A stretch of 64,000 nt of DNA from Talaromyces rugulosus (lineage: Eukaryota; Ascomycota; Eurotiomycetes; Eurotiales; Trichocomaceae), in the NCBI RefSeq assembly GCF_013368755.1, contig NC_049562.1, forward strand, positions 744,001 through 808,000, read 5' to 3'. Position numbers and translations under genes: made by a program. The stretch's first letter is position 1. Each line of letters begins with the position of its first letter. Shown piece after piece: positions 59,442-64,000 of the stretch. Below the pieces are notes generated by a model that was not told the DNA's origin, did not search any database, and saw nothing but the letters and a program-made list of their open reading frames with translations.

Positions 59442-60299
59442 GCATCTGCCGGATAGCGACGGAGTGCGACTAGCAGTTGATGAGCTAGTTAGTATTTATT
59501 TCTTTATGCTATTTTCTATTTTTATATTATTTTATTTTCATCTATGATTGCTAGAAAACTTCATAAAACACAATCCCACAGCATCCTAGCAATAATGATA
59601 AAACGATAATATGGTGCAGCAAGTGGCCGGTGGAGCGTGTCCCCACGGCCCAGGGCGTGGCAGTGTGCAGTCACGGGAGCAGCAGAAAAAAGAGACCCGT
59701 CACCCCCGCTGCAGAATGGTCTTTGTCTTAACTCGACTGAGTCGACTCTCTGACCTCCGCACATCCTCGACCACTCGCTTGGCCAGCGCACAGCCAGCAC
59801 GTCTTACAATTTGCCGGCCTGCTGCAAGCCCTGCTGCACCATTGCACCCGCACCCAGATCATGCTATCGGGGTCTGTCATGGTTGGACGACACGGTCGCC
59901 CAGCCCAGCCTTCCCTGCAGCTCACTGCCAATAACCGCCCTACCAGTTGACGCTCGTAAAGGTATGCAACGTCGGTTGCATCCTTGGTGACAGAGGACAC
60001 AGTTGCGCCTCCAATTATCGATGCTGCTCGCACCAGACTATTGCCTGTTTCTGACTCATGCTGGCGGGGTGCGGTTGATCGACAGTTGGTCACCTTTCGG
60101 ACATGTATAAATATACTGTTAATGGGAGAGCGCCAGGATGGCCGGGTAGCAGGATGGCCTGCGTCTCTTCCTAGCCTGGCCTAGACCGGTGTTTGAGAAG
60201 ACAAATCGATCAGAAAAATCTTGCTCCTGCGTCGTCGATTTGAGATCTATCTACTCCGTACAGAGAACTCAGTACCGCCATACTACTGCTACTATCTGT

Positions 60300-60356
60300 T
60301 TATCGCCTGCCTATCTAGTATCGCCTATCGACTATCGACTATCGCCCGTCCTATCG
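60300..60356. repeat. Imperfect CTATCG tandem repeat
   Basis: About five to six units of a 7-10 bp repeat with core CTATCG in the promoter region of the farnesyltransferase gene. Confidence 0.6.
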
Positions 60357-61282
60357 TGTTCGTGCCGTGCGGAGTCGCCAGCTGGCCCCAAGACCAGAAA
60401 ATGGTCCGTGTGTAGATGACAGGTGTCCGAGAACGAATCACCACAGGCTCTCGTGACGACATCGACTCTCAGTTTGGGGTGTGCATCATTTATGGAGGGC
60501 ATTCTTTAACCCAACATCCTCTACAATGTGGAAGGCATAGTAGATGGGTGGTGTTCCTGAACTCACTGAGTTTGTTGAAACCTTGTTAGACCGTTCGCTG
60601 CGGATTGCTAGATTGCTTGCAGAGAGCCCCTGCGGCTTTCTTCCAATAATAATCCGGTAGTGGCCGTGGGTTTATTGAACAGCTCTATACCCTACCGGCC
60701 ATCGTAATTGTAGACTTTGCAGTGGCATGCATCACGACTTCAATATTGTGTGAATTACCAGGTTCAGGCTTCCATTTCGTGCATGTAAGGTATTATTCCA
60801 GAAATGCCATATATATACATATACACACATTTGAGCATTGAGTTTTTTACTACCACAATGTATTCACCACATACGCATCAATGAATTTCTAAATCCTAAC
60901 AGTGAAATCGCTGTCCCAGCGAGAGTATAGAGACACTCTGACAACAACGTCATAAGACAAAGAGCTACCCGAGAACCACCAAAATTCTCCAATCGGCGGA
61001 ATTGCCTCGCACCACGGAAACCTGAAAAGACGCTGGCCCATCAGTTTCCGGAAATTCTTTTTTAAAAAATTCGTATTATTCGGTGCAGGAAAAATAGCAA
61101 GGTCATCTGCGTGGTTTTTCTTCATTTTCTTTATGCCCGTGGTTGCGGCGTCTGGGAGAGGTCGTCGCAAGGTCCGGTTCCCCGCAGGGAACAGCTCCAA
61201 CAACAGACTGCAGAATAAGACGACAGCTCACAACAACAACAATAGCAGCAGACTGCATCCTGCATCAGGTCAGAAACACAGC

Positions 61283-63115
61283 ATGGCAGCCACTGCAGCT
61301 CAAGAGCTTCGCATCCCATCGATATTCCGAGAACTGCCGCAACTGCGCGATCTCTTAACCACGCAGACGAGCACAGTCCAGGATGAGACGGTCGAAAAAT
61401 GCCTCCCTCTTCTGCGAGGCACAGATGGTTCTCTGAGAGGCAATGTGAATGAACTAGGGCTGGCTCATCTGTTAAGAGATTACCATATCGATTACCTCTA
61501 CGATTCTCTGGAAGACTACCCCGAAACTTTTGTCAGTCTGGACTCGAGTCGCCCGTGGATGTCGTATTGGGCTCTTGCGTCCTTGACGCTTCTTGGAGAA
61601 GATGTCAGCAAGTATCGCGAGCGGTAAGAATACATTTATTTATGAACAAAGAACTATTTCTGTCTTATATGTGATATGGAATGTAGATCTTTGTTCGGAT
61701 TTTTTTTCTTCCATGATATCCTGCTAACCCAGCTTCGACCAGGGTGATATCGACCATTTCCCCCATGCAGAATGACACCGGTGGCTTTGGAGGCGGCCAC
61801 GGTCAGATGTCTCATTTGGCGTCGAGCTTTCCAGCAGTCCTGTGTCTCGCATTGGTAGCGGGCCAAGCTGCATACAAGCTAGTCGACCGTAGAGCAATGT
61901 AAGGAGTCGAGTCGACCTTTGTTTTTGTTTTCGCCACGCCGAAAACTTGGGACCTGCACTCACCGTTTGCCAGGTGGCTTTGGCTCGGGAAATTGAAGCA
62001 GCCCGATGGAGGCTTCCAGCTTGTTGCAGGTGGCGAGGAAGATGTCCGGTAATTCCAACTTTCCACTTTTCTTGGCACATACACACAGATACATTATCTC
62101 GAGACAAACAAGACTGATAGACAGGCATGGAGGGGTGCATATTGCGCCATAGTGATCATCTCTCTTTTGGATTTGCCACTCGAATTGCCTCCAGAATCCG
62201 AAGCGCGCAAGCACGGTTTGCACACATTCGTCAGCGGCCTTCCGGAATACTTGTCCAGATGTGAGTCTCTAATTATATGTGTGCTCTGAAGTTAGACCTC
62301 TTAACAAATTGCGGCTCTAGGCCAAACGTATGAAGGCGGGCTCTCCGGGAAGCCAAGTGCGGCAGAGGCTCATGGCGCATATGCGTTTTGTGTTTTGGCT
62401 TGTCTGTGTATCCTTGGAAAGCCGGATGAAATGATTACAAGGTATACTTACTTCCACTTTTTTTAACCGGCATTTGTTAAACATGAGTCGTTACAACCAG
62501 GTACATGGATGTTCCTCTTCTACTATCCTGGCTCTCGGCCAGACAGTATGCCCCAGAAGGCGGATATTCCGGTAGGACGAACAAACTGGTGGACGGCTGC
62601 TACAGCCATTGGGTTGGAGATTGCTGGCCACTGGTCCAATCTGCTCTGAGAGGCGCAACAGACTCGGCTCCTTCAGTAGACAGCAACTTGTACAGCCGTG
62701 AAGGACTGGCACGGTACATTTTGAACTGTTGCCAGAACAAGATAGGCGGACTCCGTGACAAACCAGGAAAGTATGTAGTATAGTCTGTTTATTTTTTCTT
62801 TTATGGAATTGGGACTGACGTGGGCCAAACAGACAGCCAGACTCATATCATACCTGCTACACATTGACGGGGCTAAGCGGACTCCAGCATCAGCATTACT
62901 ACACAGAAACAACGCAGTCCCAATCGAACACCATCAGCGGCGGGGTTTTCTCGTCTGCCTTTTGTTGGAAATCAGTACCCAGCATCGACGCGGGCTCCGA
63001 GGGTCGAGACATCTTTGACGATGGCGACCGACTCGCATCGTTTCATCCGCTGTACACAATTCCCCATAAAAATGCGGAGGCGCTACGGCGATGGTGCGAG
63101 GAGAGGCCAATCTGA
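61283..63115 (+). CDS. ram1: Protein farnesyltransferase beta subunit
   Basis: Predicted 457-aa protein in seven exons: 61283-61623, 61743-61898, 61974-62048, 62133-62260, 62321-62441, 62501-62770 and 62833-63115. All are GT-AG and frame-consistent. Prenyltransferase repeats are visible: DTGGFGGGHGQMSHLA, QPDGGFQLVAGGEEDVRGAYC, CQTYEGGLSGKPSAAEAHGA, EGGYSGRTNKLVDGCYSHW and KIGGLRDKPGK. Zinc ligands Asp and Cys lie in VDGCYSHW and the His ligand in DSYHTCYTL. The RCQTYEGG and HGAY motifs are farnesyl- rather than geranylgeranyl-type. It farnesylates CaaX proteins (Ras, Rho, lipopeptide pheromone) together with the shared alpha subunit. I use ATG 61283 because it has A at -3 and a typical N-terminus. 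An in-frame ATG at 61133 would add 50 low-complexity residues. The symbol is by analogy with yeast RAM1. Confidence 0.9.
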
Positions 63116-64000
63116 AGGGAACTTTTGCCTATATGCAGGTAATGGTGGAATATCGGAGGCGAGGTGGCGTCTTCATGGATACCATGATAACAGATCGTCT
63201 ACGCAGGAAGAGAAAGGTGTAGATACAGATACCAAAGTAACTGATGTAAATATCTGGTGGAACTGGCAACGATAAGTAAAAAGGCAAAAAAAGCACCGGG
63301 GAATTTTCCACCACACAATGCATGCCCGTTGCGTTGTACAGATATACTAGCTTCTCTGGTTTTCCTTCTGTATCACATATCCTCGTACTACCAAGTACCC
63401 CAGTTTAAAGCATCGGGAAAACGTGGGCCAATAATGACCAGGGCAAAACACGGCTACCGATATTTCTGTGCGAGGCGAGACCGCAACCATCTTTCATTGT
63501 CACTATGGCCCAGGTATTGTACAATAATGGTCCAGACACGCCACTAAGGAGCAAGCTTGGGCGATCGTTGGCAGAGCGGGGACTGACCTTGAAGATCACG
63601 GTCTTTCTGATACTGATTACTGTTATACTGCCATAGTAAGTAACAACTAGTCAAGTGGAACGTCAATATCCAGGAGTATCAGGATACGCATGTAATAATA
63701 CGCAGGCAGCCAACGCGGAGCAGTAATTACGGCGCGGTACCATATAATACCGGACAGTACGCGTTGATGTCATGCAGCTCCGGCCAACGTTGTCCGTTGT
63801 CCTCCTCCATCCGGAGCTTCAGACCACAATCGGACAGACAATTGTCAAACAATCAAACAAAGGCAGGTCAAGGGTCGCAATCAGTCAAGAATCCGACACC
63901 AGGTCGGAGCGTTTTCTCCACCGGTGCAGCGGCCACCGAATTGACAACGCATCACTGCGTCTTGCTAAGCCCAAACTCGATATTTGTGCATGAGATGCCT
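63116..64000. other. Downstream region, no supported gene
   Basis: 3' UTR of the farnesyltransferase gene and unassigned sequence to the window edge. A 73-codon frame (63774-63993) near the end has no recognisable family. It might be the first exon of a gene continuing beyond the window, but I cannot support it. Confidence 0.5.

Larger units (their letters stand above)
58599..61132. other. Long divergent promoter region
   Basis: About 2.5 kb between the Zn2Cys6 gene and the farnesyltransferase gene. The part 58650-59040 is GC-rich with CGCGCG runs, probably the regulator's 5' leader. At 60300-60356 an imperfect tandem repeat of CTATCG units occurs, and TACTCCGTA at 60252-60260. One weak spliced small gene candidate lies at 59171-59441; otherwise no supported gene. 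Confidence 0.5.

Noticed and set aside
63774..63993. 73-codon frame at the right edge
   Set aside because: No recognisable family; could be a first exon but cannot be supported.

Overview
The window is nuclear DNA of a filamentous ascomycete, most likely one of the Eurotiales (Aspergillus/Penicillium/Talaromyces type). The reasons are short introns (about 50-70 nt) with GTANGT-like donors and CTAAC/CTGAC-like branch points, three Zn2Cys6 regulators, an ENA-type sodium P-ATPase, a split-intron polyubiquitin gene, and fungal NACHT/ankyrin loci. I worked out exon structures by hand from splice signals, reading frame and family motifs. No alignment was run.

Left part, 0-13.3 kb: a catabolic-looking accessory cluster. 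It has the 3' end of an unidentified gene, an MFS sugar transporter (-), a short-chain dehydrogenase of the diacetyl/acetoin reductase type (+), a zinc-dependent 2,3-butanediol dehydrogenase-like MDR enzyme (+), and a Zn2Cys6 regulator (-). All four intergenic spaces of this group share the hexamer GGGGTA/TACCCC. Next comes a divergent pair: an NTF2-FMO flavin monooxygenase (-) and a second Zn2Cys6 regulator (+). G/C-rich inverted repeats lie between them.

Middle, 13.3-41.7 kb: after a 4-kb gene-poor AT-rich stretch there are mostly housekeeping genes. These are an ELL-like Pol II elongation factor, an RMD1/DUF155 membrane protein, a four-finger C2H2 regulator, COQ3, an ankyrin-CorA-like membrane protein (8 exons, one of 15 nt), the ENA-type Na+/K+ P-ATPase, a small two-exon one-TM protein, a BRAP2/ETP1-type RING-UBP ubiquitin ligase, and polyubiquitin (4 units).

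Right part, 41.7-64 kb: two decayed NLR loci surround two intact genes. A NACHT-ankyrin relic lies at 42.9-43.7 kb and a near full-length PNP-NACHT-ankyrin pseudogene at 49.4-54.8 kb. The latter carries frameshifts and many CAG/CAA/TGG-to-stop changes of the kind expected from repeat-induced point mutation (RIP). Between them are a 2EXR/F-box-like protein with a perfect PIP-box and an 11-exon thiamine-dependent decarboxylase of the pyruvate decarboxylase family. The window ends with a large Zn2Cys6 regulator (-) and the farnesyltransferase beta subunit (+).

Nothing here is a wholly new system that I can prove. The strongest leads are the RIP-scarred NLR, the ankyrin-CorA protein in the same neighbourhood, the PIP-box on a 2EXR protein, and the shared promoter motif of the butanediol/acetoin-like cluster.
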